64,000 bases of DNA, from positions 24,003,436 to 24,067,435 of the forward strand of contig CM025853.1 in the NCBI GenBank assembly GCA_003952965.2. The letters are read 5' to 3'. This document shows positions 45,701 through 58,500 of this stretch, one piece after another; position 1 is the first letter of the stretch; the number at the start of each line of letters is the position of its first letter. This DNA is from Morella rubra. Taxonomy: Eukaryota > Streptophyta > Magnoliopsida > Fagales > Myricaceae. The notes beneath the pieces were generated by a model, which saw nothing but the letters and a program-made list of their open reading frames with translations, was not told the origin of the DNA and did no database searches. Both the position numbers and the translations under genes were made by a program.

Positions 45701-46790
45701 CATGCCCTCCTCAGTATACTTCCAGTTCAAGTTCGAGCCCCTCAGCTGGTGCCAATTCCTCTTTGAATCCTGCATTTACTCAATAGTACTATAGGATCAA
45801 ATCATCCTAACTGCCCTCATGTCTTCGTTGTCTGAAAACATTAATTCTTGCTCAAGGTGCAGTGGCGGAGGGAGGGAGGGTCTAACCGGGCCTTGGCCCC
45901 GGTTGGCCCAATTCAAAATGTTTAATTTTTATTTATTTATTTATAACTAATATGTGTCTCCTGTAAGCAAGCTAGCCCCCCTTAAAGCCTAGTGGATTGA
46001 TTTGCAATCAAAGTAATTGATTTCTTTGAAATAAAATCTCATTTTGATGTTAATTCTCTCTAATTTAAGTTTATATACGCACAATATATGAATACGTGCT
46101 GGTTTTAGATTAAGATCTCTTGTGCTTCTAAGATCTTGATGTTACTTTTTGTTATGATGTTATTTTTGTAGACTAAAAAGTATGTTTGAGGTAATTGAAA
46201 TTTTTAAGAGTACATGTTCAATCTTTTGATATTCTATTGAAACCGCACTCTATACTATCTTGGAGGTCGAATGTTTGAATATGTCATCTCTTTTATTCAC
46301 TTATTAATCAACAAGTAAAGATAAGAGCTTGAGTGATCTTCCTTCCAATAACAAGAGAAGGGGGCAAGTTGCATAGGCTAAGCAGCTCTGCTCTAAAATT
46401 TGTACATAGTTAACATTAACAGTACAAACTAATTGTTGCATATTTTTAGATAACTTTGCCTACAAACATAAAGTATCATTATTACCTAAAAACATATAAC
46501 GTCATTATCATTGTGCCTTTACCACAATTCAGTTGGGTTGGCTGACCAAATAAACTATTTGTCACGTGGGAAACTCACTTTTTGTAATGGTGTATTTTCA
46601 TATTAGCTCCCTCATATTTATAATACCAAATGAATTTAATTTTAGTCCTTAATTTTTAATATTTTAATTTTAAGACATTTTTTTATATTACATAGAAAAA
46701 AAAATTTCTATTATTTTTCTTTAAGAGTTGGCCATTTAAATTTATTTTTTATTTCTGACTTGGCCACTGTCAAGGTGATTAGTGTTTCAA
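42741..46790. other. Intergenic, no intact gene
   Basis: The first few hundred bases are 3' UTR of the TMK gene. Short frames such as 43441-43671 have no recognisable domain. Around 44520-44680 and 45855-45990 the sequence looks like eroded retroelement DNA; the latter has a G-rich phrase, ggcggagggagggagggtc, facing ttggccccggttggcc. No RNA gene was found; a caagttcgagccc phrase near 45728 lacks the rest of a tRNA fold. Confidence 0.4.
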
Positions 46791-46799
46791 CCTCCAGAG

Positions 46800-47125
46800 A
46801 TGTATAGGCTGCCTTGGAGAGAATGTTCTCCTCTCATTTCCAGGCACGAGTAATGCAAATTCGCTATAAGTTGTCCACCATAAAAAAGGGCAACCTTTCC
46901 ATTTCTGATTATTTTCAGAAATTATATGGAGCGAACCAGTTAACCTTTCCATTTCTGATTATTTTCATTGAATTTCATGCCTCGTATTTTGGTGTGAAGG
47001 ACGAGATAACGGCGGCAAGACTAAAGATGGATTGTGTTCTTTTCCTCGCTCCAATTCATCCTCCAAGACTCATCAAGCATTCTTATGTCAGCAAGTTCCA
47101 GTTGAAATATAGCACTCTCGTCTAG
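46800..47125 (+). pseudogene. Copia-type gag remnant
   Basis: The translation LERMFSSHFQARVMQIRYKL, then KKGNLSISDYFQK, is the conserved middle of Copia gag (UBN2-type). After that the frame is disrupted by a duplication of a roughly 30-bp segment, aacctttccatttctgatta (46891-46920 and 46941-46970), and homology fades after about 47200. Neither LTRs nor polymerase are visible, so it is an isolated relic. Confidence 0.75.
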
Positions 47126-47641
47126 GCCACTCTTCCTTAAAAACCATTCAGGAAGTGATTTCCAAGTTTGATCAAATAAAAGCTCATGGTGTTTGCACTG
47201 CTTGCCAGCAAGGCTAAAGTCACCGTCTCCCTCTTACTTTGTCTCACTGAGTCTAAGTCTGCAAATCCAGATTTCTCTGATGTGGGGTTCAGCCCGTGTA
47301 ATGTCGACTAATTGGAATATTATTTTCTATTTTTCTTATAATAAATATAAAAAATTCATGTAAATGATCTATTTTTTCACTTTTTTCAAATACTTATAAA
47401 ATTTTAATTTTTCATCACATTATCTCAAAATTCAAGAAAATTTATAACTTTTTCAAAATTTTTACAAAACTTATAACCTTCCAAAATTTGCTTTTAATTG
47501 CTTTAATTTTGATTCTCCAATATTTTATTATTATTATAAAAATTATTTTATAATTTTTCTTCCCTCATCAAATTATTCTTTTTTTTATAATATTCATTTA
47601 AATTTTCTCTGACAATTTACGTAGAGATAGAAATAAGTCTA

Positions 47642-47690
<49 letters not shown>

Positions 47691-48380
47691 CAGTGGTAGA
47701 GAATTATTTTTCCTACTATCTCTTACAAGAGGATTAGTAATTATTGCTATACTTTTGATTGGAATCCACAATTTCGACATGGGAAGCTTTGCAAATAGAA
47801 GACAATTAAGATCCTTAATTAGCAACAAATCATATACAAAGTAACAACCCCGTCCAAGGAAAACCAATAAACAGACGGAAAAGACCTTTTTCCCGAAACG
47901 AAAATTGTTCAGAGAACAAAATGTCGTCTCGAGATCAGACCCCCAGTTCCAAGGACTTCATAAACCAGGTATGTGAATATCTTAATTAATAGCGGCCTTT
48001 TCCCTCTTTAATTACCCAATTCATGGCTTTTGACATGCCCAACGTCTACTTCCTGATAACCCCGTAACTACCTTCCTTGAACTGGCAAAGAAAGGATGAA
48101 AAAGTACTGAAACAAATAGAATCCAAGAAGACCCCATGCGGCTATGCCCTCTTTCATTTGATAATATATCTTTGCCTTTTTCTTTTATAGTACTGCACTG
48201 TAATCACTCACTCGATCAGTTCTGCCTGATGCTTTCCTTCGGTTTCTTGCGAACACGGAAAATAATAGAATCTCAGGATTTTTCCTACTTTTATGCTTTC
48301 ACAAAGATCATGGAGCTATACAAAGCTGTGCCCGAATATCTGCTACTTTCCTCTTCGTTACGATATTTACCCCCTCGGCA
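47126..48380. other. AT-rich spacer upstream of the glucanase
   Basis: It contains very AT-rich DNA (47310-47600), the TA microsatellite listed separately, and a transition to more balanced sequence at about 47700. No gene is supported. Confidence 0.4.
47646..47689. repeat. TA dinucleotide microsatellite
   Basis: About 22 uninterrupted TA/AT units form a self-complementary run. Length is likely polymorphic and the assembly count may be unreliable. Confidence 0.95.
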
Positions 48381-48392
48381 TATTTATATATG
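48381..48392 (+). promoter_or_regulatory. TATA box of the glucanase gene
   Basis: The phrase tatttatatatg lies 76-87 bp before the start codon at 48468. That leaves a plausible leader of about 50 bp if transcription starts about 30 bp downstream. Confidence 0.55.
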
Positions 48393-48467
48393 TCTTCCTC
48401 TCTTCTTTGAAAGGAATCAAACCACCCATATCCAGTAGAGCTTTGCAATTCAGAGCAATTACCACTT

Positions 48468-49984
48468 ATGGCCACCAGCAAAGCAACAAGAGATATGGGT
48501 CGACTTGTTGCTCTCTTCCTCCTTTCTCTTCTCGGTGATCTCTCAAGTAAGTTTCTTCAAACAAATTGATATATAGACCATTTTAGTTTCCCTCTTCTTA
48601 CAAATATCAATGTATTAATATCACTTTCTTTGTGACAGGGGCTGAAATTTCGAGCAAGATAGGCATAAACTTCGGCATGCTCGGTAACAATTTGCCCTCT
48701 CTAAATCAATCTTTGGTGCATATCCAATCTTTGAAAGCCGGCCGCGTAAAACTCTACGATGCCAACCCCGAAGTATTGAGACTTCTATCGGGAACCAAGA
48801 TCCCAGTTTCCATTATGGTCCCAAACCATGAAATATCAAACATTGCTTCCAACCAGACTGCGGCCGACGAATGGATCCGAAACAATGTCATTCCTTATTA
48901 CCCCGACACCATGATCCGTTTCCTACTTGTTGGAAATGAGGTCCTCAGCTGCTATGCAGACCAAGATCGGCAAATGTGGTACGATCTTGTTCCGGCCATG
49001 CACAAAATCAAGGCGTCTCTCAAAGCCCATGACATCAGAAACATCAAAGTCAGTACCCCGTTTGCCATGGACGTAATGCGATCAACGTTCCCTCCGTCCA
49101 CCGGGGTCTTCAGGCCCGATATAGTGGACACCGTGATGGTACCGCTGCTACAATTCTTACACAACACGAAATCTTTTTTCTTCATCGACGTGTACCCCTA
49201 CTTCCCATGGTCGGACAATCCCGCCCTCATTAGCCTTGATTCCGCACTGCTTGAAGGAAGTGTTCCATTCATCGACCCCGTAAATGGCTTAAATTACACA
49301 AATCTTCTTGACCAAATGCTTGACTCGCTGATTTTCGCCATGACCAAGCTCGGGTTCCCAGGCATCCGGCTCGTGATATCGGAGACGGGCTGGCCAACAG
49401 CAGGCGACATAGAACAACCCGGAGCCAACATACACAACGCGGCCACCTACAACCGGAATCTCATAAAAAGAATGACGACAAAAGCACCCATTGGGACCCC
49501 AGCTAGGCCTGGCATCGCTATTCCCACATTCATATTTGCATTGTACAACGAGAACCAAAAGACTGGCCCGGGAACAGAGAGGAACTGGGGCTTGTTGCGA
49601 CCGGACGGGACCCCGGTTTACGATGTCGACCTTACCGGGAAGCGACCTCTGTCGGAGTATCCACAGCTCCCGCGGGCGAAGAATAACGTGCCGTATAAGG
49701 GGAAGGCGTGGTGCGTGGTGGCCAGAGGGGCGAATTTGATGAAGCTAGGCTCGGCGCTGTCGTATGCATGCGGTGAAGGGAACGGGACGTGCGATGCGCT
49801 CGCCCCGGGAAGGGAGTGTTACGAACCGGTTTCGGTGATTTGGCATGCGAGTTATGCATTCAGCGCGTACTGGGAAAAGTTCCGGAGTCGTGGTGCGACT
49901 TGCTACTTCAACGGCCTCGCCAGGCAAACGACTAGGAATCCCAGTAAGCTTTCTCAACCAATTGCTTCCCTTGAAGATGTCTAG
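48468..49984 (+). CDS. Glucan endo-1,3-beta-glucosidase, GH17 with X8 domain
   Basis: Exon 1 (48468-48546) encodes a signal peptide. Exon 2 (48639-49984) encodes the rest, with a 92-bp GT-AG intron in phase 1, giving 474 residues. GH17 enzymes hydrolyse beta-1,3-glucan (callose) in the wall or at plasmodesmata. The mature start, IGINFGMLGNNLPS, is typical. The acid/base Glu is in VGNEVL (residue about 127) and the nucleophile Glu in ISETGWPTAGD (about 275). A C-terminal X8/CBM43 carbohydrate-binding domain runs from WCVVARG (Cys 385) to the end, with Cys in YACG, TCDA, ECYE and TCYF. Only five of the six usual X8 cysteines are present; the tail NPSKLSQPIASLEDV lacks the last one. There is no hydrophobic GPI-attachment tail, so it is probably secreted. 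An extended ORF starting at GTG 48632 is just exon 2 read into the intron. Confidence 0.93.
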
Positions 49985-52900
49985 TTACAGCATATTAGTG
50001 GTATTTAAGTTTTTTCTTATGGAAATTAAAAAGAAAAATAAAAAACGAAGAAGAAGAAGAAACCAAAAAGTCCTAGTGACCTAGGCCCAGTCCAAACCTA
50101 CGCTGGAAGAAAAACGAAGTATGGACTTTTGCCTGGGACCCGTGGAGCCCAAAATCAAAAAAGGCCCGAAATCTGAATTTCTTTCTCTGATTTTCCATTT
50201 GTTTTTCTGGACCATTAATTGGGCAGGTCGTGGATCTTGCAAGTTCCCAAGTGTGGATATTTGAAGATCTTGTCGCTCCCACGCAGACTTTGGCACTCAG
50301 GCTCGCAGAGGCGGAGGGGGGCTGCATGTTTTTTTTTTTTTTAATGGGAGCTGCATGGTTCATTGCTTCTCTCTCTCTCTCTTCTTTATACTCTGATAAG
50401 ATGTTTTTAGAGGAGGTTTTAGAGTATGTGTGTTCCATTTCCTCTACATTTTTGCTTACACTAGTATTGATTTGGCTTAGTGGGTGTCCTGCTAATATTC
50501 ACCTTACGCTCTAGGGTTCTTTAATTATCTTGTCACACAAATGCAAATGGGTGTTGGATTATAGCCGTCCTTTAGCAAAAAAAATAATAATAATCATGGG
50601 TGATTGGGTGTGACGAGAAATTATATAAAAAATGAAAATTACAAGAAAAATGATCATAGGAATTAGGAGAACAGAATTGTGATCAAGGTCAAGAGGATTT
50701 ATGGGTGGATGGATTAACGTTGTGCGCACGCATCACTATTTTCACGTCAATAGATTTTTCTTGATTGGAAAAAAAAAAAATCATTCTTGATTCTAAGAGA
50801 TATTAATATTAATCAGTTTAACGTCTTAAATTATGGGGTGTGCAAGTTAATCCAATATTGTTTTTTAAAAAATTATCCATGTTTTTGCACATCTAATCGC
50901 CTAACATGGTACTCCAACGTCATTTTACTTAAGCTTGTCGGCGCACGCCTTGTGGGTACTGAGAATCAACGGTTATAATTAATTGCATATCTAGTTGTCA
51001 CGTCCCCCGTCAATTAAGGTGGTCCAGCATTGAATGGTCAGAATAAATGTTAGGGCAAATGTGAAGGGGTGGGTGGGTGGGTGCATGGTTAGCCCAACCA
51101 CGCCGTGCACGAACGAAGGAGAAGTTGTGAGCGATCAAAACTGGCTCGTGAGGTGCAAGCTACTTTTTAGTTCTGGTCAATGTTTTGACACATCATAACG
51201 AAGGTTCGTAGAATTTCTAGGTTAATCAGAGCATGTATTTGCCAAGAAAAATAAGAATCTGGGCATTTTTTTTTTCAAATCTCACAAATTATTTTTAAAC
51301 TTAAGTATTCAATATCCTAATGATAAATATTTGAATTGAAAGCAAATAAAAAAAATAATGACACGTCACAAATTATTTCCTTTCTAATGATACCTATCAT
51401 ATAAAGTTATCTATTTATCATTGTGAGATATATACACTTTACACTCTTGAGTTAAGGAGATCTTGATACTTTTTACCTAAATTATTATTATTATTTATTG
51501 CCTATCATTAGCTAACTATTAATTATATTAGAAAAAAAGAGTGTTTTTGGCGCTTGAGATGACATTTATGTCTGTACATAATTTTTTGGTGATGATATTT
51601 TTAGTGAAAGAAAATTGTCATCTCAAAGAGTAAACTCTAAGCTTCCTTCCAATTAATGGAAAATTAACGAATGTTGCAAAGACCGTGAAAATCAATAGTA
51701 ACGAAAAAAAATCACATGATTTTGGACAAAAATATATTATTGGAGAAAGGATGTAAGATTGTGTTAGAGCTAAAAAATTAACGAATGTTGCAAAGGCCGT
51801 GAGAGCTTATCTCTAAGAGGCGAAAGTGACACTTGAATTAAAAAAATAATATTAATACTTTCATATTATATATCTTGTTACAATATCCAATAATCTCGGA
51901 AAGAGCATTGGATATTTTATATGTAATTCAATATAGGAAAAATAGTATCAACATGTTCATAGACTTAAAGAGTGACATGTCTATGATAATGAAAGATCAT
52001 GGACCATAGATACTATTTTTTTTTTAAATGTCTATGATAATGAAAGATCATGGACCATAGATACTGTTTTATTTTTTAAGAATTTCGTTTTGAAGTTCCA
52101 TCGTTAAAAAAATAGATCAGAATGTAGACATTCTCCTAATTTTCCTAATTACAATTAATAGCATCTCATCTACTTTTCATAAAAATCATATCATCCTACA
52201 TTATTGGTTGATAATTGTCATCCATACAAACTCAAAACTAAAGAAACATTATTCTTAATGACTCCTCTCTAATTCGATACCAAGATTGAAGGGTCAAACA
52301 TAAACGCAATATTACGTTTTATAACATTTAAATATTGTACATATTAATTATCAAACAACGTAAGCCGTAAACAACCAAAATACATTAGGTAAAGTGGATT
52401 GTATGCTTCTTTTTTTTTTTTTTTTCTCTCTTTAAATTAAATTATCAAATTATCAAATTAGAGAGAATAATTTTGATCCATCACAGTGCACGGAAACAGT
52501 TTAGACAAGACAAAATGCAGGTACGATCGATTAAGTTCAACAAGGGCTTTGAGAATACATATGAGAAGGCCATATTATAATGATTAAGGTAGGAAAAGAC
52601 TTCCAGCAACATCAAACTTTTTGGAGTGCCACAAGCACTCTATAATGCATTATTGTACTATGAACAACAATTAATCATCACAACTAGTAACCGCGATGGT
52701 TGGTGATATATCATATCTGTCCTCTTTCTCACAAACGTGGTTTTAATTTTCTAAGAATAATGTTGTTGACCTCCCACCTGCCAAGCTAGCTGTAGCCTGT
52801 GGGTAATTCGTTATTCCCACAGCCTACAGGCAACAGATCAAAACTTATAAGTCATAGTTATTATCTCGACTTGATCTGCAAATAAAAAGATTATGGAAGT

Positions 52901-55420
52901 CTCCATAATTAAACAATTAATTGCCAGATTCCAAAACCTAGTGGCTAGTAGACTCAAACTATACATCACTCGAAGAAAAAAACCTAGTGGTAGTGGACTC
53001 AAATTATACATCACCCGAAGAAAATGGCGTTATATATAATGATGAAGTCAAATTTAACTGGCTTTCACAGAGTCCATTGGGCTAGGAACCCGAGAGAGCT
53101 AGACCTGAGGTCTAACGCTTGGGATAGATTAAAAGGTTTAAACTCTCTCTCCTTCTTCCTACAAGTAAAGAAAATAAATTAGGATCTAGGGTCCTTCCCG
53201 TAAGGAGATTTCTCCTATGTCTTTGTTAATCATCATTTTTCTCTATTTTTTGTTTGCTGATTCGATTATGAGTGAGAAAAGGTGCGTACCTCTTCATTTT
53301 GCTCCTTTTCCCCTCTATTTCCTTGCTCCTTCCTCCCTAGACCGGAGACTTGTTGGGCCCTGACCCTTTTTACAATTCAGGCTCTATTGTCCTTAGACCT
53401 TTTCTATCCCATCCAACCTTTCACAAGAGGTCGGTGCTGTGAGACTTTGTCTCCTTTCGGCTAAATTGAGTTAACCAATTTTTTACCATTCTCTTTCACT
53501 TTTAGAACCGTCAGTTAATGGTTGGACAAAGAGCAGTCATAATTCCTTACATAGGCTTCTTTACCCCAATAAAATATAGACTCTTTTATGGACCTCCAAT
53601 CACAGAAAGACACATGCCACATTGAATGGGCTAATTTTTGCCTCACTATTTTTCAACTTCCGATTACGAGTTTTTGTGGTAAGGAAAAATTCCTCCTTTA
53701 TCATATAATGTACCTTTAAATCAGATATAAACTATATTATAAGTTTGAGAGTAATACGCATGGAGTTCTTAAATTAATATATATATATATATCACCTTTT
53801 TTCCTTCAATTTTTTTTTTCTTTTCTTTCAAATGACAGCTAAGTCTGACTTCAAGAACAGTGTACGGGCGTGCTATATAGTTTAGTTGATAATAATTTAT
53901 AATATTTATAGAGATTCTAGGTTGTACCAGAGGAAAGTCTTGGCCACCTTAAGAATCGGAGAAAAATCGATCTAATTGGATGTAGAATTAGCCAGATGCG
54001 GAGAAAAGTCTCAGCTTATTTTGGGAGACAGGGAAATGATAAGAATAATAGATTAACTTGCGTGCTTTCGTAGCTGCCTAAGATCCCTTGTTTCGATATA
54101 GGAATTTTTTTTGAAGAATTTTTATACAATCATTTTCTTTATTGATTACAATATATTTTTTTTTTTTTTACAAATTTCGTCAATTTTTTCCTTCAATTTT
54201 GAATAATTTTTTACAAACTTTAATATTTTAAACGAATTCAACAACTTTTTTTTTATCAATCTTATAAAAATCTATATTATATCTAACAATTTTTTTTTAA
54301 TCCTGATATAAGAGAAATATTTTATCTGATTCGTCCGTAAAGTCAAAGAATCAGCAAATCTATAGAAACATCCAGTACGGTTGCAGGATCTCACTTTTAT
54401 TTGTTTGTTTCTAATGAATTAACAGGTGCTTGGGCTGCTAGGCTAGTAAGGCCACCTAGGCACCGTCATACTCGAGGTACTTACCTGGAAATTGACAAAA
54501 AAAAATTGGAGATTTTTAAAAAAATAATAATAATTAGAAATTCAATGGGACAGATCACATCAAAATTTTAATATTGGACTCTCTAATTACTGGTGTACCA
54601 ATTTAGAGAAGTGGACGTAATTTTTAAGTCTTTTAAGATTGAGAGATAATTATAGATGATTTGATATATTGCATCTTCCGTTTTAAGTTTTTTTATTAAA
54701 TTGGATGGAAGTTGAATTTATGTACATTTAAAATATATGAAAGAATATAAAAGTATATAATATCAATAGTTTATTGAAGTAATGTGTCACAGTAAATCAA
54801 ATTTCTATCTGAAATTTATCATAGTGTTAAATTTAATTTATATAAATACTAAGTTAAATCTGTTCGAACTCGAGGCATGTGAATAGATCTTGAATTTATC
54901 TCATTACTAACAAAACATGAATATCAAATCGTTTGCAATTAATTGGTGAGAAGCATATTTATTGTTAAGATTAAATACAGTAGCGTATAATTAATATGAC
55001 TTGTGTCTTTTTCTTTGTATAGTTGGAAAAGAAAACGAGGAATAATAAAGGCTAATATGGGGAAAGTAAGGACTGTGATAAAAGATGTAATCTTGACGTT
55101 GACAAGGAAAATAAAAAGTTGAATGGGATTAGGATAGACGAGAGGCGAGAGCAATCATTCAGGGCAGGGGTTGCTGTTCCGTTGCCGAATCAACAATTTC
55201 GGAGAGGGAGGGACATCCGGATGTGATAATTTAGCTTGTCGAGACACCCCCAGCTCAGGTGTAGCGGATAGGCTCTAACCAGAACAAGATTTTTAGCCTT
55301 CATGAATTATCTATAAACTCATTTCCCTTGTCACTTTACCCGCACTAAGAAGCAAGTCAACATCTACCATCTACGTCGCCATCTTGTCAGGTTCCCATTT
55401 CTGTACTTTGCTTTCACTCC
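49985..55420. other. Long intergenic, no gene supported
   Basis: The first part is 3' flank of the glucanase. Minus-strand frames at 50073-50438 are low complexity around GAAGAA and CT runs. Around 53050-53480 there is sequence of retroelement-LTR flavour (cccgagagagctagacc, gtgcgtacctcttc), but no partner repeat or coding domain. The rest is AT-rich with poly-T runs (52410-52425, 54150-54175). Confidence 0.4.
51660..52067. repeat. Local direct duplications in AT-rich DNA
   Basis: A 40-bp unit starting atgtctatgataatgaaaga occurs at 51977-52016 and 52028-52067 (51-bp offset). Nearby, aattaacgaatgttgcaaag occurs at about 51663 and 51777, about 114 bp apart. These are small tandem or dispersed duplications with no coding meaning. 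Confidence 0.75.
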
Positions 55421-55430
55421 CTATTTAAAG
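55421..55430 (+). promoter_or_regulatory. TATA box of the acyl-ACP ligase gene
   Basis: ctatttaaag lies about 80-90 bp before the start codon at 55511, followed by a C/T-rich leader. Confidence 0.5.
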
Positions 55431-55477
55431 CACTACGAACTGTATCCTTCCTGACAGTCCTCGCTTATCTCGTAGCT

Positions 55478-55503
55478 TCCTCTCTCTCTCTCTCTCTCTC
55501 TCT
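55478..55503 (+). repeat. TC microsatellite in the 5' leader
   Basis: About 12-13 TC units end eight bases before the ATG at 55511. CT/GA tracts in plant leaders are common and can affect expression. A second run, (TTC)n at 55561-55584, lies within exon 1 and encodes the serine stretch of the transit peptide. Confidence 0.9.
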
Positions 55504-55510
55504 GGTGATC

Positions 55511-58500
55511 ATGACTGGAGGAGTTATGAACCCTCTTTACCCTGTTTCCTCTGCTTTCGCTTCTTCTTCTTCTTCTTCTTCTTCTGCGAACCAAATGACA
55601 ACGACACCTTTAACGTCGAACCTGTTGTCCTACAAATTCACCAGGACCAAAATTATCCAGAGGAAATGTGGGAAATTGGGTGGAGGCCGAAGTCGATTTC
55701 CTCTCAACCTTCATTTCCGAATTTGTTGCCAATCCCAGGTAATTCTTGAACGTCCTTTGTTGAATCCAATGCATCATTATTGTACCACTTTCTTTTTAAA
55801 ATGGTCTTGTCTGTACGCTCGCTTTTCCTCGTTTCATAGTAGTCTATTTTCATGTTTCTTTCCCAAGGAACATACTGGTAAAAAACAATTTGTGTCCTGG
55901 GAACTGAGGATTTCAATCGGGCATGAAGTCAAAATACCTGCACCCTGATCGTTGGAAGAAAACTGCTTCTTACCTCACAAGTCATTCAGGAATATACTTG
56001 CACCTTCATAATACCATAATATGGTCTTACTTGTAGCCATTTTACGGAAAAAATGCGTGCTAATTCTTTTGCATTGTTTTCCTTGGAAATCATCAAGGCA
56101 ATACTAAATTTGATTTTCTTACGTCTTTGTGCCCGCGTGACTGCCCGGGTCCATTTGCTTGGATTATACTCGGGATACATGCTTCATGACTATCCTTAAC
56201 TAGATCTTTGCGAGTACCATTGGCAGGCTCGACAATTCACTGAGCACATAGAGTTGGCAATGTTGTCGTGATTGTATGGTGTGAAGGAAATTACTGTTAC
56301 TTCTTTTAAGCTTGAAAAATCATATAATAATTTAGCTTGGTAGATTTGTAACTTCTGGAGGAAATATGTTCATGAGGCTAACAGTAAGTTGTGTAAAAAA
56401 GCCCATGTTAAAGACAGAGGAAATGCAGATTAGAAGGTACTCTCCTTTCCTGGAAAGTTCACTAACGACCGGCAATGGTGCCTTGTCCTGTGATGAGTGG
56501 AAAGCGGTTCCCGACATCTGGAGGTCTTCAGCAGAAAAATTTGGTGATCGGGTAGCAGTGGTGGATCCACACCATTCTCCACCTTCTCAAATGACTTATA
56601 AACAGGTCAAACTTTGTTCTCCTTCTCTTTTTTCTAACTGATACATTATTTAGGTCTAATCTATTTTATGTTGCATTAGTACTTGTCCCTATTGGATATA
56701 TCTTTTTGCCTCAATTTCCAAGATTTTTGATGCACATTGTTGGTTTCGTCGTTGTATGGATAACTTATAGCCTTTAGAGACTTAGATGCACTAGTTGAGC
56801 TTTTGCCCTGGGTTAATGAAGATATCACACTTGGCCAATTTTTAACTTATTGGTGCCGGACAAAGCTATATTTCTTTATCTTTTTTATTTTCTCCATGGA
56901 CAACTATAATTTTTTTTTTTTAAAGCCTCATAGTTGCGACTGATTTGGAAAAACCATGAAAGGAATTGTTTTATCTGTAGAAGGCCATAGTAAAAACTCG
57001 ACATCGCTTCCAAATTTAGTTATCTGAGATATAAAAGAATGACAACCCTTGTCCGCCTTGAGTCGCATTAATTTAATTAGCTGATAGAAAGATCAATAAC
57101 GTGATGGTAACAATGAACATCTACTGCTTGCAAGATTTTTTTATCTGGATTACGGGTAAAATCCGTCCATAAATGCGGAAAAGAATTTGAAGACATTTAA
57201 ATGAACTCATGAAAGAAATGGAAGAGGTGTAGTAAATTTTAGCAAAACAAAATTTTTTGATGGAACTCAGAAAATGAAAACATTTGACTCTACGATAGAC
57301 CTTGTGTTTTTTTAAATGCTCCAAATCCAAGCCAAAATTCATCAACTGCACTAATTTTCTGTATTTTTCTTCTTCATGTTTTCCATGTTCTCTCACTTTG
57401 AGCTTTGTACCTATTTCTATGGACATTTAAAAGAGGATAAACAGGACTCCACCAGAAAAGGAGCTATATGCTTTTAGAATAGCATTAAACTATCTGATCA
57501 ATATATATTTAAACTCTTGAAAATACTTATTGTTTCTATTTTTGATATCTACTCATGAGTTTATGGTGGCATTTTAAGATTTCAACATTCATACATTCAT
57601 TTTTTCATACTTTTATGAGTAGGCAAGTCACTGTTTTGGGTTTTTATCTTTCCTTTGAAATGTTTTTCCCTAATCAAAATTGCAGCTGGAGGAGGAAATA
57701 TTAAACTTTGCTGAAGGCCTAAGAGTTATTGGAGTAATGCCAGAGGAAAAGCTAGCACTTTTTGCTGACAACTCATGCCGGTGGCTTGTTGCAGATCAAG
57801 GTGTGCAACAATTTATCTCTTTTGGCTTCATGAACTAAATACTTTGTAGTTTTCCATTACCAAATGAGTTTTTTTTTTTTTTTTTCGTGAAATGGCTCAG
57901 TTTTTAAGAAGGAAAAAGCTATATGGCACCACTTCTGAACTGTCAGAAGTAATAGGTTGAGAGTTCTCTCTCTCTCTCTCTCTCTCTACATATATATCAC
58001 GAATTTCTATGGATATCTACTTAGTACTGTTAGAATTTTGTGTATTTTTTCAAATGCAAAAGAAATTAAAATCAATTGCATACTTTCAGCAGTCATCTTA
58101 TTCACTTGGAGCAGAATTTCTGTATTTTTAGACTCATTTTCATGATTCATTTAGTCTAGGTATAATGGCCACTGGAGCAATCAATGTGGTAAGGGGTTCA
58201 AGGTCATCAGCTGAAGAGCTATTGCATATATACAATCACTCGGAAAGGTTTGACAACCATTTCAGACCGTGTTCTGGTTATTTCAGTCAGTTAATAGTGT
58301 TATTCTCGAGATATAGATTGGATTGCATGTAAATCAGCATCTTCGGTTTGATTCATCTCCAAGCTATGCGTGTAAAGCTTGTTATCCGCTTCTGGTTATT
58401 AGATTTGCTATTTGCCATCATTTATATGTATATACCAACAACTTACTTTCACGTTGGACCTCTTTTTAAGACCATCGCAACATCATTTGAGCCAGTCCTT

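Noticed and set aside
45700..45775. tRNA-like phrase caagttcgagccc
   Set aside because: No acceptor stem, D-arm or anticodon arm could be paired with it upstream.
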